Source: Gnetum montanum
Taxonomy: Eukaryota; Streptophyta; Gnetopsida; Gnetales; Gnetaceae
Direction of reading: 5' to 3'
DNA: 64,000 bases
Assembly (NCBI GenBank): GCA_015680685.1
Contig: MNCI01001919.1
Coordinates: 656,952 to 720,951 of the forward strand
The translations under genes were made by a program, and so were the position numbers. Position 1 is the stretch's first letter, and every line of letters starts with the position of its first letter. Shown here piece after piece: positions 9,564 to 20,768 of this stretch. The notes under the pieces were generated by a model, which was not told the DNA's origin, did no database searches, and was given only the letters and a program-made list of their open reading frames with translations.

Positions 9564-11548
9564 TTATTGAAATGGGGGGTATCCCCCATAACCAATCAGT
9601 TGAGTATGGCAAGGATTAATAAATGAAAGATAAGGATCCTTACATGTTGGAAGTATTGGAATCGGTCTATACTTATCCCCTCGAGGTTCACACTCTTGAT
9701 TGTAATCAGCATAGTGGGGCACTTCATACGATGTAGTTCCCAGATAACAAGTTGATCCACTATGATGTTGGTGACTGTTAGATGGTATGCAAGGATTAGG
9801 ATGATGCCTCCCATGGTTGTGTTCATTGGGCCGTATAGTTGTTGGAGTGTAAGTTGGTGGCCCTGATGAAGTTACATGAGGCGTTGGGTTCGACGGTAAG
9901 GGTGTACCACATTGTTGGACTTGTGCTAGGTTGGAAGGTGCAGTGCCCTCTGAATTTTGTTGTCCCTTCCTATGGATGTGTTTAAAGAAAGGACACCTTT
10001 GATGTTGAGGAGGCTTTTCACTGCTGTTAGTAGCAGTAGCACAAGTGTTGTTCGTGGGTTGTTGTTGTGGCACAAACACCTTAGGAATAGTTGGTGGCAC
10101 TGTGGAAGGAGGGAAAGGATGAGAATGTTGAAAGTTAGGAGGGATGTAAGGTGTACAAGGTGGTGGTTGTGTCAAAGGTATGGGCTGATTGTATTGTGGA
10201 GAATGGTATTATGGTGAGATAGAGTACGTTGGCCCAAATGGAGAAACAGGATGTTGAACGTGATAAGCATTCGAGTTCGAAAAATATGAAGGGTGCCTCC
10301 AATCTATGGGTGGTCTCCCCCATGACTAGGATTGTTGCCACTATGATCGAACACAGTATCTCTGTATGAACTTTAGATGTAATGTGTTTCCCCAATGCTC
10401 ATGTAAATGTAACAGTATTGGGCATTGACCCTTGGGGTGATCGTACAGGCATAGGTTGCATTCATACGTAGAATTGGCAGTTGAGCGCTTATTCCCTTTA
10501 TTCTTTTTTTATGAATGTCTATTGTTTCTTCCTACTTCTTGGGTTGTCAAAGCTCTATCTCCAATATTATTGATAAATTCTTCACTCTTTTGATACATCC
10601 ATTCCAACATCTTGTTGATCTTTGCCTCGACTTCTTCTAATGATTTTTGTATTGGCAAAAATGATGTTTCCACCTTGAGATTTTTTGATCTCTCCTTGTT
10701 ATGATCATGGACCTTCGTTGAGTTAAGATTTTGGTCCCGTTTATGTTTTTCAACACTCTCCCATCTAGCTAATTCTCCTTCTTCTTTTGCTACCCGCTTA
10801 ATAAGCTCTTGGATTTGGTGGGTTTGTACGTTGTATAGTTGACCTTGGGCATATACTCCTAAGGTCTCTCTTGTTTCATTATGTAGCCCATCAATAATAT
10901 GGTACATTAGCCTTTCCTCAGAAAACCCATGGCCTGGACAGTTGTTTAACAATGCATAATATCTTTCTAAGGCCATGTCCAAGGGTTCATGCTATGCTTG
11001 TTTCCATCCTTGGATTTGTTTCCTCAAGGCTGACACTCTTGTGTAGGTTTGATATTTTTCATTAAAAACTTCTACCATTGTTGACCAGCGTCATATCGAA
11101 TTTGGTTTTAATGATTGATACCATACTTTTGCTTGGTCAACGAGTGTCATGGGGAAGAGCTTAAGTTTTTGCCAATCATTATCAATGTTGTTCCACGTAC
11201 AGGCATCGCAGAAGGCTTTTAAATGTTGATGCGGATCTAAGTCATAACCTCCTAAAAATTTAGGAAAGTTGTTTAAATCGAGCCTAGGTATATGACTCTC
11301 TTTACAATGCCTACGTGAGATTCAAATGGCCTCTTGTATTTACATTAAGCTTGTAGTGGCCAGTGGGGGTTCATCGTCATCTTGTAAGTTATGCCTTCGT
11401 GTGTTATGATGATGTTGTTTTTGTTCATTTTATAAGAAACTCCCACTTCAGGTTGTATACTCCAATCTTCATTATCATATAGTTCGTTGGTTCTCCAATG
11501 AACTTCCTCACTAAGTGTGGCATTCTCATGCTCTTGTAGGAGAGGCAT
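9564..11548 (-). pseudogene. gag: N1 gag
   Basis: Starts near 11548 (MPLLQEHENATLSEE) and extends, with shifts around 10990-11340, through a Retrotrans_gag-like block at 10509-10982 (MALERYYALLNNCPGHGFSE, IIDGLHNETRETLGVYAQGQ, RVAKEEGELARWE) to a Pro/His/Thr-rich tail at 9564-10175. The middle block matches gag of C (about 45700-45960: HHIVDGLRSEIRRTLGIYAQ), confirming kinship. It would form particles and package RNA; with pol absent, RT and integrase would have to come from a related element. I saw no zinc knuckle. Confidence 0.75.
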
Positions 11549-11665
11549 TGTTGTGTGTGAATTTATGTGACTTTTTATAATTACTTCTTTCTAAGAGATA
11601 TATCGTTAAGTTCTTTATAGTGACCTTGTATGATATAACTAATCTAGATAACTAGCACCGCCCTT
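11549..11665 (-). other. N1 5' untranslated leader
   Basis: Short non-coding leader between the primer site and gag on the - strand; nothing else seen. Confidence 0.5.
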
Positions 11666-11678
11666 GGCAACGGTGCCA
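11666..11678 (-). other. N1 primer binding site (tRNA-Asp type)
   Basis: On the - strand TGGCACCGTTGCC starts two bases after the 5' LTR. It differs by one base from TGGCGCCGTTGCC, complementary to the 3' end of plant tRNA-Asp and typical of Athila-type elements. This fixes the element orientation. Confidence 0.8.
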
Positions 11679-11679
11679 A

Positions 11680-12349
11680 TGATGAGTGGTGAGGTACCCC
11701 TACACTCAACCATACAAAACAAGCGTAGCATGCACGATCCAGTCGAACTCCGCAGACGGACTAGTTGTGGCACCTAGACAGTTATCCTTAGGTCACAGTT
11801 CACTATCTTCCCACCTAGACTAGTATTGTACTTGTCATGTATGGTTTAGTCTAGATGAGGTGTATGATGTGTTCCTAATCTATGCTACTCCTGAAGGCAA
11901 TGGAAAATAATATTAACTAAGCTAAGCTAGGAGGAAAAGGGTAAGANCTAGGAGTTTAAGGGTGAGAGAGAGAAAATAGTAATTAACATTAAATAAATAA
12001 AAAATAAATAACAAAGTAGCTGCTGCAATGATGAAGTAATCTCGATCTTTATTTCCGGTCATGTGCGTGTCCAAGTACGTCAAACTCGAATAAAGGATGT
12101 CGTACAATTACATTCACCACACTGCAGGCAGACACAGAAAAATAAACTATCTCTGGAGTGGCCAAATTACCAGAGCTTCACTACTTCTAACTCCTAATAC
12201 CTAAAACTGGGAAAGTCGCCTCTTATTTATAGATATGGTGGCGGACTACGATATCGCATACGCAATATCGTAGGGAAGACATGATATTGCGGGGGATGCA
12301 ATATCGTGGCAGACATGACATCGCAGCCTATACGAATAGTGTCTCATCA
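11680..12349 (-). repeat. N1 5' LTR (shortened)
   Basis: 670 bp, TGATGAG to CTCATCA. Lacks about 169 bp present in the other LTR; the junction is at the single N at 11947, so the loss may be an assembly collapse. GATATC-type cores at 12250, 12264, 12283, 12300 and GACATC at 12317; TATAAATA (- strand) at 12224-12231, 19 bp from the nearest core. Confidence 0.9.
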
Positions 12350-12354
12350 GTGTT

Positions 12355-12792
12355 CAAGAGGAAATTAAATGTACTACCACTGATGAGAAATGTGCAACAT
12401 TAGATTGACTTCATTCCTGGTGCTACAATTCCAAATGAGAGAGCTTACTAGTTGGCACCAAATTAAAGGATTACGTGCAAATGGCTTCATGAAGGAATCC
12501 ATTTCACCTTGTGCAATTTGGGTAATGCTGGTGCTAAAGAAGAATAATGATAAATGGAGGATGTGCATTGATTTTAGGGTACTGAACATGCTAACAGTGA
12601 GGTATAGGTTTCCTATTCCAAGGATGGATGATGTCCTTGATATCCTTACTAATGTAGAGATTCTTAGAAAAATTGTTTTGAAGAGTGGTTACCATCAAAT
12701 TAGAATCAAGCCTAGTGATGAGTGAAGGATAGCTTTCAAAATACTAGATAAATTATTTGAGTCATTGGTGATGCCATTTGGGCTCACAAATA
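12355..12792 (+). pseudogene. pol: Element B reverse transcriptase, fragment 2
   Basis: Good gypsy RT N-terminal half: IDFIPGATIPNERAY, GFMKESISPCAIWV, KWRMCIDFRVLN, YRFPIPRMDDVLD, KSGYHQIRIKPSDE and VMPFGLTN. These are the fingers/palm blocks up to the F-G-L-T-N-A-P motif, with a few shifts and stops. Cut at 12792 by E1; the remainder begins after 26872. Fragments 1 and 2 are separated only by N1. Confidence 0.9.
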
Positions 12793-13874
12793 TGTTGACC
12801 TTTTGGTATGTCCAAAGCTTAGAGAAAATGGATAATGTCGAATGTATATGTGTGATTTTGATCTTGTAGGACCATAAAAGAGTTAATGAGTAAAGGATCT
12901 CAAATTAAGAGATTAGACTTCAATAATGTGAGCTATCATGATGAAATGAAGACTAAAAATGACAAAATAAGAATGTGGGTGTTAACAGAGTCTACAAGCC
13001 AAAACAAGATGTTTTGAGGGCTATTGAGAATTTCAAGGATCAAAGAAATGATGCATATCTCAAAATGTTTTTGGAAAGTAGAAATCTCTCTAAAATATCA
13101 TATGTCTATCTCATACTATAGATGTTTATAAGAAGACATCTCACAATAGACGTCTACACCTATAAGAAGATGTCTCTCCTACATTAGAGTTGTTCACAAT
13201 TAGATTTCTAAACTTCGAAGTAGATGTCTATATTAGCCATTTGATAGTTGTTGCATGAATTTTGAGGAGTTTTTAAAAGCTCTAAGGCTATAACACAAAG
13301 TGAAAACCCTGAGAATTATGCAAGCACTATTCATTAAAAGATTCATCATTTGCTACTCTAAGAGAATTTATCTTTGCTCTTCATTGTATCATCATTTGCT
13401 TGCATTGATCATGTTAAGTTTCAAGTGCAAGGATTTGTAAATCAAGTTATGCTCTTTCCTTATTCCTTTTCTTTATTTCTTGTAGCCTTGAGGGGTTGAT
13501 GTGCTTCTTACAAAAAGACATCTTTGTTGAGCTTGTTGAGACCCTCCATGATTGAGTGATTTTGTGATGACAAAACACTATGATGAGAAGCTCACTTTTG
13601 TAAAGGTTATGGGATCCTCTCTGCCAAGATCTTGCAAGGTTAAGTAGCTTTGCAACAAAGAAACCCTCTAGTGTAGAGCTCAAAGCTTGTATAGGGTATA
13701 ATGTCCTTCAAATCACATTTTGAAGAAATAAAGTCTGGAGATGTGCATAGATTCTCCCCTTCAAGTGTGAACATACCCAAGTTAGTGAACCACATAAAAT
13801 TTGAGTTTTTTTGTGGATATAGTATTTGAAATTAGGGAACTCATTTAATCCTCCTTCTGAGTTCTTGATCCCTA
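12793..13874 (+). repeat. E1 5' LTR
   Basis: Begins TGTTGACCTTTTGGTATGTC and ends near TTGATCCCTA. Contains AGACATCT/AGATGTCT words at about 13085-13235 and a possible TATA-like GGCTATAACA at 13287-13295. Aligns with 25770-26867 and, inverted, with the LTRs of E2 and E3. Confidence 0.9.
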
Positions 13875-13876
13875 AG

Positions 13877-13889
13877 TGGTATCAGAGCC
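13877..13889 (+). other. E1 primer binding site (tRNA-Met type)
   Basis: TGGTATCAGAGCC two bases after the 5' LTR; the exact plant initiator tRNA-Met complement. Confidence 0.9.
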
Positions 13890-13930
13890 TAGTACTCTCA
13901 AGTTCATGCTTCAAGTTTTAAGAGTAAACT

Positions 13931-14170
13931 ATGGAGGAAAAATCTTATACTAATCCATTTATGTTAAATGGATTTGACTTTGCATATTGGAAAGCAAGGA
14001 TGTAAGAATTTTTAAATCCATGGAATTTGAAATATGCAAGTTAATCCTTGTAGACTACACACTGCTTGTCGATAGTGGCACAAAGCCACTCAAGCCACAA
14101 AGCAAATGGACTTTCATAGAAAAAGATAAGTTCATGTATGACTCAAATGCCAAAAATTGCTTATATTGTG
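13931..14170 (+). pseudogene. gag: E1 gag, N-terminal fragment
   Basis: ATGGAGGAAAAATCTTATAC opens a frame reading MEEKSYTNPFMLNGFDFAYW, the N-terminal block typical of copia-type gag (W-K-x-x-M). It continues through shifts to KDKFMYDSNAK and is cut after ATATTGTG by insertion X. The E2 copy (MEGKSYTKTLIFDGFDFSYW) shows the uninterrupted version. Confidence 0.8.
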
Positions 14171-16363
14171 TAACTAAACACTTCTTCTTGAGTTTCTGCA
14201 TTAATGATTATAACAGTCTTTCTGTGTGTTTGTATGCATATTTTGTTGACAAGTTGTGTGTGTGCTTTGTTTGGACTATGGTGAAAATGGCTAATTGGAA
14301 TAGCAATAAATTTCTTGACCATATTTTTATATGTATTATTATTAAATGTTTAAATGCTTTATGCATAATAAATATGATTTAAAATGGATGCTAGGAATGT
14401 TTTAAAATAATAATAATAAATAATATATGGAAAAATAAAATATTTTTTATTCTATTTCAATAGAGATGCTAAGAAAAAAAAAAGAAAAATAGAGGACAAT
14501 ATTCTAAGGTGTGCCTCAAGAGCTAAAATAGGTATGTTGAGATGCAAAAGAATGCTCATATTAAGGAACTTGGCCTATGAACCAAGTTGGATGAACTTGA
14601 CCCATGAATTAATGATATTATGTGCAAATACCATAGCTTTATATTTTCTCCATGGCTATAGAAAGATCACATGATGATCTTTCAAGGCTCATAAGATGAT
14701 GGGAAAATTCACATCACTGATGACCTAAAAAAGAAGGTGTCTTATTTGATTATGTATCCTAAACTACCCTTATCATGAATCTATTTTAAAAACTTTTTCC
14801 TTGCATCTTATGGCAATTCTGAATAATAAAGAGATAGATATTATGTTGGAATTTTTTTGTAATTATCAAGAGGAACTAACCTAAGATCTAGCAAAATCTA
14901 AATTTTGAAATATCAAAAAAAAATTATATAGGAAATGAACTTACAACTTGTGAATATACATATATTATTCATTTTTTTTTAGTGATCATGAAGAGAATTG
15001 AACTCATGACTCATTGTTAAAAAGAAAGAGAGAGAGAAAAAAATTAAAAAGAAAAAAGAAAACAAATAGTTCCCAAGATGTCAATTACAATAAATCATCC
15101 ATCATCCCTTATTCCACATACAAATAGGAAGAGGAGGAGAAGAAAAAAATACACAAGGCAAAAGTAGCTGAGTAGGACAAAAAAAAAGGGATATAGCAAC
15201 AGGAAGTATGGCTAGGAATAAGAGAAGACTATGGTTGCTACAAGAGATAGCAAGAAGAAAGAAAACAAGTGCTACATAGCAATCCAATATTCTAATAATT
15301 CCTCCTAGTAAGAAAGATATCTAAGAAAGGAGGTAAAATGATCCATTTCTCTTATGTTTAATAATGGCCAACAAGGGTTGATTTTTTCAAGCTTCTCTCT
15401 TATTGCTTGCCTAACCAACTTCATAATGCTTATATGAAATTATCAAGATTGTTGTTGTAAACTTAGATTGTTGAAACCTTTATTAATTTTTTTAGATCTC
15501 TCCACCTATCCTCTGCACTCTCACACCTAAATGACTTGGATGAGAGTTGTTTCTGTAATCATTCAAAAACACCCATAATGATTTGTCGCATTTTTAGCAA
15601 AAGATTACCAATAGGGGCCAAGGATCCCTAATATGAGGATTGGTACTACCAATAGAAAGTGAGAGTATTCTTGGGCCCATGGATAATTGTGAATGTTTTA
15701 AAATTGTTGAATTCTTAGGTTTTGGTTGTAATTTGGTTGATGAACCCTCCCCCTTTGAATGCATAAATCTTGGATCTGAATCTTGAATTATACCTTTTTT
15801 TCCTATACCTTCTCAAGTTTAATTTTGATATCTTTTTATAAGTTTATGGAGTGTGGGAAACCCTAGGATGTTAATTTATGGTTGTGATCTATCTATTCTT
15901 TGCTATTGAACATATGAATTTCCTGATTAAATGATTAATGTTAAAATGGTTACAAGAGTTAAATTCCAATGATCTTGTTTTGTGTGTTGTTGAAAATTGG
16001 AGATTATTAATTTATTTCCTTTTGTGGTCATTTCTTTGGTTTAAAAATATGTAAATGATCCTAATTAGATATTTACTTTTAGGTTGAATAAAAAAATTTT
16101 GATTTTTTTAATTTGATGAATCTTGCACAAATATTTTACTATGGCTATTTCTTTTTAAAATTATCTCTTAATTGTTAAAATTAATATTGATTGATCTGTT
16201 TTAGAGCTAGATCTAGGCATTGTTGATTTCACTTAAATTTTATAGGTTAACGTTAGTATTATTGTTGTAGAAAGAAAGCCACTTGTGCATTTTCTTCTTT
16301 CAACTAGCTTTCTTTCTAGGAGGCTTCATGTATTAGCTCTTGATCCCTATGAATGGGTATTAC
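14171..16363. mobile_element. Insertion X: unidentified 2.2-kb insertion in E1 gag
   Basis: Absent from the gag of E2 and E3. ATATTGTG occurs at both borders (14163-14170 and 16364-16371), and the gag frame reads through when one copy is removed. An 8-bp duplication suggests a DNA transposon (hAT makes 8, Mutator-like 9) rather than an LTR element. I could not confirm terminal inverted repeats, and no transposase frame is readable. The interior is AT-rich with a GA/AAAG-rich tract (15018-15065). Could also be a non-autonomous element or a retrotransposed fragment. Confidence 0.55.
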
Positions 16364-17570
16364 ATATTGTGAATTGAATAAATCTAACTTTAATAGAATA
16401 GCTAGGTGTAAAACCTCTAAGAAAATTTGAGAAACCTTAGAGGCAACTTATGAGGGCATGTCTATACTTAAACAATCAAAACTTTTAGTATTGCAAAGTA
16501 AATATGACAAGATTAAGGATTACTTCTTTAGAGAAAACTATCTTGTCATAGCAATTAGAGGGATGGGCAAGGACTCACTAGAAAGTGATATAATTATAAA
16601 AATTAAAAGAACTTTATAGCCCAAATTTACATCAAAGGTCACTACCATGGAAGAAATTAGAGACTTTGGAGATAAATCTCACAAGTGAAGGAGCTATAAA
16701 AGAAAAGTTCATCACCCTAAAATCTACATCAAAGGAGAAGAAGTTGGTTGAACAAGAAACAAATAGTGAAGATGAAATAACTCTTCTATCAAGAAGAGTT
16801 CAAATACTTCTCACAAGAAAAGGAAGAAGCTTTAATCAACAAGCCCCCAATCAATCCAAAGGTAAATAAAAAGGTAAAAATTTTACAAATTCAAATTTTC
16901 ATGCATTTTCCATAGAATTTTGGGTATGTGGTGAAAGAGGGCATGTGGCCTCCAAATGTTCTTTTACTGGTAGGTTACAATGGAAAGATAAAAATGAAGC
17001 TAATTCTAAAAAGACAAACTTCTACACCAATTGGGATGATGGAGAACAAAGTAAGAAAGAGATAGGTAACACTACAAAGGACTCACATCTCATATGCATG
17101 GCCCTCATAAATGAAAACTCTATAGAAGTCTTTGATGAATTAAGGGATAAACATGATGAAAGGTATAGTGAGTTACGTAAGGATGTTTTTATCTTACATT
17201 ATCTACTTAAAAGATAAAGAAAAATATGCATAGAAAAATATCTAAAATTTATACTTTATCATCTAATCTAAAAAGGAAACTCTCAAATGTAAAAGCTGAG
17301 ATTCAATTACTAACCCATTTTGATGAGCAAAAATGTAGGAATACATATGAAGAAAGGATCAGCCAAAATGAGGGGAAATCTCAAAATCAACATAAAAGTG
17401 CAATCTTAGAAGAAATCTCTCAAAAGAATGCTTGTATCAATTCAATTTAAAACAAGATCAGGTTTGATAATCTCATTCAAATTAGAGATACCTTATATTT
17501 TTATTGTAAAAAATGTGATCATGAATAATATAATTATTATCCTCATATAGAACAAAATAACATAAATACT
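16364..17570 (+). pseudogene. gag: E1 gag, main fragment (UBN2-type with zinc knuckles)
   Basis: Continues gag with LEATYEGMSILKQSKLLVL, DYFFRENYLVIAIRGMGKD, FTSKVTTMEEIRDF, the UBN2 gag pattern of plant copia-type elements. A first zinc knuckle at about 16918-16965 reads WVCGERGHVASKC with the first cysteine lost; a second degraded one lies near 17490 (FYCKKCDHE). Between them is a Lys/Glu-rich stretch. E2 inserted at 17570, and the frame seems to resume at 23984. Confidence 0.8.
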
Positions 17571-18648
17571 TGTTAGGACCAAGAACATAGAAGGGTGGGA
17601 TGAATAAGTTCCCAAAATCAAGATTGAACAACCACAAAAACCATGCCCAAATTTTATGTGGTTCCCCAACTTGGGTACATCCACACTCGAAGGGTAGAAT
17701 CCTTGTAAACCTTCAAACATTGTTTCTCAAAGAGTGATTTTAATGGCATCATACCCTATACAAGCACTGAGCTCTACACCAGAGTGTTTCAGTTTTGTGA
17801 AACCACTAAACCTTACAAGGTCCCAATAAGCTAATTATGTGGTTTCAAGGATTCCACAACCTTTATAAATTGAGCTCTACTCTAGAGTGTTTGACACTAC
17901 ACAAACACTCAATCCTGCAAGATCTTGACAAGCTCAATGATGATGCCTTCTCATAAGAAGCACATCAACCCTATAGGACTATAAGAGAGAGAAACAAAAA
18001 CACAAGGAAAGAGTGTAACTTAAATTATAGGTCCTTGTACTTTGAAGCACATTTCTATAAATAATCAAACAAGTGATATAACAAATAAAGTACACAAGTA
18101 CAATACAACATAATAGACAATGATGGCTTAGATGTTGACAATTCTTACTCAATACTTTTACAATACGCAAGATATTGAAGTCATCTTATAGCCTTGGAGT
18201 TTTTGAAAACACCTCAAAATTCATGTAATTACTATCTAATGGCTAGTGTAGATGTCTCCTTTGAGATTGGGCCACCTCTCTAAAATTAACTTCAATTTTG
18301 GGAAGACATCTTCTCCAAAAGTGTAACATATTTATGGAGAAAGCTCTTCTACAATGTAGACATCCCTTGAAAATAGTAGACATCTCCTCCAATCTTACAC
18401 TTTATCTTCTAAAACTTCATCTTGTTAATTTTTCTTCTTCCTACTCCTTGAAGCATCTTCATTTGACTCATAGCCTTCATTTTTATCCATGCTTGTTTGA
18501 GCTCTCATGTTTCCCATGAAGTCTCCACTTTGACATCTCTTTGTAGATCTCATTTCAGTTCTCATTCATGCCTTACAAAATCATCACATTTCACAACGTT
18601 CTAGGCTCTCCATTTTTCTTAGGATTTTTCCCTACTAAAAGATCAACA
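17571..18648 (-). repeat. E2 3' LTR
   Basis: TGTTAGGACCAAGAAC...AAAAGATCAACA on the + strand. AGACATCT words at about 18245-18395; GGCTATAAGATG (- strand) near 18185-18196 is a TATA-like site downstream of the words. Confidence 0.88.
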
Positions 18649-19019
18649 ATCTCACCCTTTTTGGTGATGTCAAAAACTTAAGAAAATGGATGAGTTAATA
18701 AACAAATTAAATAACAATAACAAATAAAAATATTAAGACATATAAATTCCAGTGGTAGCTAGGGTTATAACTAAGATAAAGTCTTTATAGCTCAAGTCAC
18801 AGGGTAGAGATCATATGAAACACATAAAATTATCTCCATAATAAACTAAAAAAACACATAATGATGTAGAAGCATCTATTCATAGCATAATTTTTCCACA
18901 ATACATACAACTATTAATATATTCTCATCATGTACAAAAATCACATATGTGCTATTCCACAACAAAAAGCACATATTTTTACATCATCAAACTATTCATA
19001 AACCATCAAATTCCATCAA
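18649..19019 (-). other. E2 3' untranslated region with polypurine tract
   Basis: On the - strand ACATCACCAAAAAGGGTGAGA (about 18650-18670) precedes the 3' LTR and serves as the likely purine tract. The rest is non-coding. Confidence 0.6.
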
Positions 19020-20682
19020 AAACTCTTTCCCTTTTTGGACATCAACAAAAAGGAGGGATGAGGTAAGGACTCTATTCACTAACCTCTGTGGCATCTTTAA
19101 AGTCTTCATCTAAAGTAGTTGCAACATGAGAAGGCCTATAGGTGTCCTCATCATCATCATCGCTAATAGTACTAGCACTGGACATGTGCTACTCAACATC
19201 ATCATTTGAAGAAGGCATCTAGACAAGAGCTCTCCATGGATGAAGCTTCACTTGAAATTGAGATGAAGCTGGTGGATTTGACTATGATGGATCTTGTTGA
19301 GAGGATGAGGAAGTTCCCTTTCTCTAATAGATGATGGCATCAATAGGCCTTAATTATGACAAAGTTCCATTGATGCTCTCCATGGCCTGCTACTCAAATG
19401 ATCTAGGAGCATCATTCTGATGATGAGAATTGGATCCTGGCTACATGGAATCAAGATGCTTCTCCTAGACACATGTTGATGGTGCAATAAGCTCCTCTAA
19501 ATTAGACTCATTTCTTGAGTCATAAGCTAGGGAAGCTCTAGCTATGACTGAATGTCTCAATGGAGCAAGAAGGTCCACCTCGTTGTCTAAAATGGGAGGA
19601 GTGGTGATCTCCTCAAACTACTTCCCATCATGAGAAAGAGGTACTTCAACTACATCCATTCTCTTACGTAGGTAAGAGAGATTCCTATCAATCATTCTCA
19701 AGGTACAAGCAAATGGCTGAAGTAGCTTCATTAGGAAATATCTCACCTATCACTAATAGATTTCAACCTTCTCAACTAAGGAGAGGCTTGGGATGGTGAT
19801 GTCAACCTCTTTTTCTAGGACTAAGGTTACCTAATGCTAGGTCTTACTTCATCAGCATTAGAGAATCTCCTCTTCTCTGCATACTCACCAAGGCTTTTCT
19901 CACCTTTGATCAAAGGCATTTCTAGAATGGGCATACCTCTTTGATGAATCAACAAACTAATAAGGTGAGGATGTCCAAAATTTCTCTCTTTGGAGAACAT
20001 TTTTAATATGTCATGGTAGACAATATGACCCAAGTCCAATGGTTATCCTACAAGAAGGCAGTAGAGAATAAAATCTTATGCTAGCAGTAAATAGTTATAG
20101 CTTTCCCCTTTTACAATAATGTTATACAAGATAATATGTGATAGAGTGGAAGCATATGTAGACATTTTATTTCTATAAATTATCCTCGTACCAAGAGACA
20201 CAAACTCTCTAAACAATGCAACACAAAATTTATCATGGGTAATGGGAATTACACCATTCATAAAAATATCATTCATGGAATGAATGGAAACGTAGAAGAC
20301 ATCAACACTAGAGATCCCAAGAAGTGCATTGACCACTCGGGGGAGACACATCAATCATCAAAACCTCAACCATGGTAGTAAATGCACCAACAACAACATT
20401 TGCAATAACAATGTTACAATAAAATTCTTGAATAAGAACTTTAAGAACATAAAAATCCATGAAAATGAATATACCTAGATTCAACAATTGAACTTGTTGC
20501 CTATGCTAAGGGAAGAACAAAGAATGCTAAAAAAGGATGGAAATAGTTTGAGTTACCTCAAACTGGTGTTTGACATTAATGAACCTAAACTATGGATTTT
20601 ATGTGCCTAGATCACTGGTGAATGCTCCCCTTAACCTCTTCTTTGGTAGTGCCATTGATGTTGCAACCTTGTTGTGGGCCAT
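19020..20682 (-). pseudogene. E2 ORF2: non-pol protein resembling putative plant transposon protein
   Basis: Starts at the ATG at 20682 (MAHNKVATSMALPKKRLRG). Best frames: 20076-20354 (NALLGISSVDVFYVSIHSM, KFCVALFREFVSLG, HIILYNIIVKGESYNYL) and 19827-20050 (LDLGHIVYHDILKMFSKERN and a following LISLLIHQRG block). L-D-L-G-H-I-V-x-H-x-I-L-K, followed by a short hydrophobic block, is the pattern I associate with the putative plant transposon protein domain (PF20167-like, from memory). After about 19820 the frame decays; an S/M/D-rich acidic tail can be traced to about 19020. The E3 copy keeps only the N-terminus (MVQKKVETSRPPPRKRKKSK), whose basic cluster looks like a nuclear localisation signal. 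Confidence 0.6.
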
Positions 20683-20768
20683 GGATGCTCAAATCGCTAT
20701 CGATGGTAGGTCCTTGATTATTCTCCCTAGTTGTCTCATTGAAAATAAGTCAAAAAGAAGGGTTTGGA

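Larger units (their letters stand above)
4130..12349 (-). mobile_element. Element N1: pol-less Tat/Athila-type element with gag and ORF2
   Basis: LTRs at 4130-4968 and 11680-12349 begin TGATGAG and end CTTATCA/CTCATCA, with GTGTT duplicated outside (4125-4129, 12350-12354). On the - strand the order is 5' LTR, primer site, gag, spacer, promoter-like module, ORF2, purine tract, 3' LTR. No protease, RT, RNase H or integrase is present: gag's proline-rich end (9564) is followed directly by sequence that matches the start of the spacer after integrase in D (about 60960). So pol was removed precisely between gag and spacer. It looks younger than its surroundings, with CpG kept in the LTRs and longer frames. 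Confidence 0.85.

Noticed and set aside
9957-10217. 86-codon + strand ORF
   Set aside because: Antisense shadow of the N1 gag proline-rich tail.
11666-11678. tRNA gene at the primer site
   Set aside because: Only the 13 bases complementary to a tRNA 3' end are present; no cloverleaf surrounds them.
13987-14382. 131-codon ORF on the + strand
   Set aside because: It joins E1 gag in a wrong frame to insertion X; neither part is conserved in E2 or E3.
15102-15287. Hydrophobic 61-codon - strand ORF in insertion X
   Set aside because: It arises opposite a GA-rich low-complexity tract; no homologue or start context supports it.
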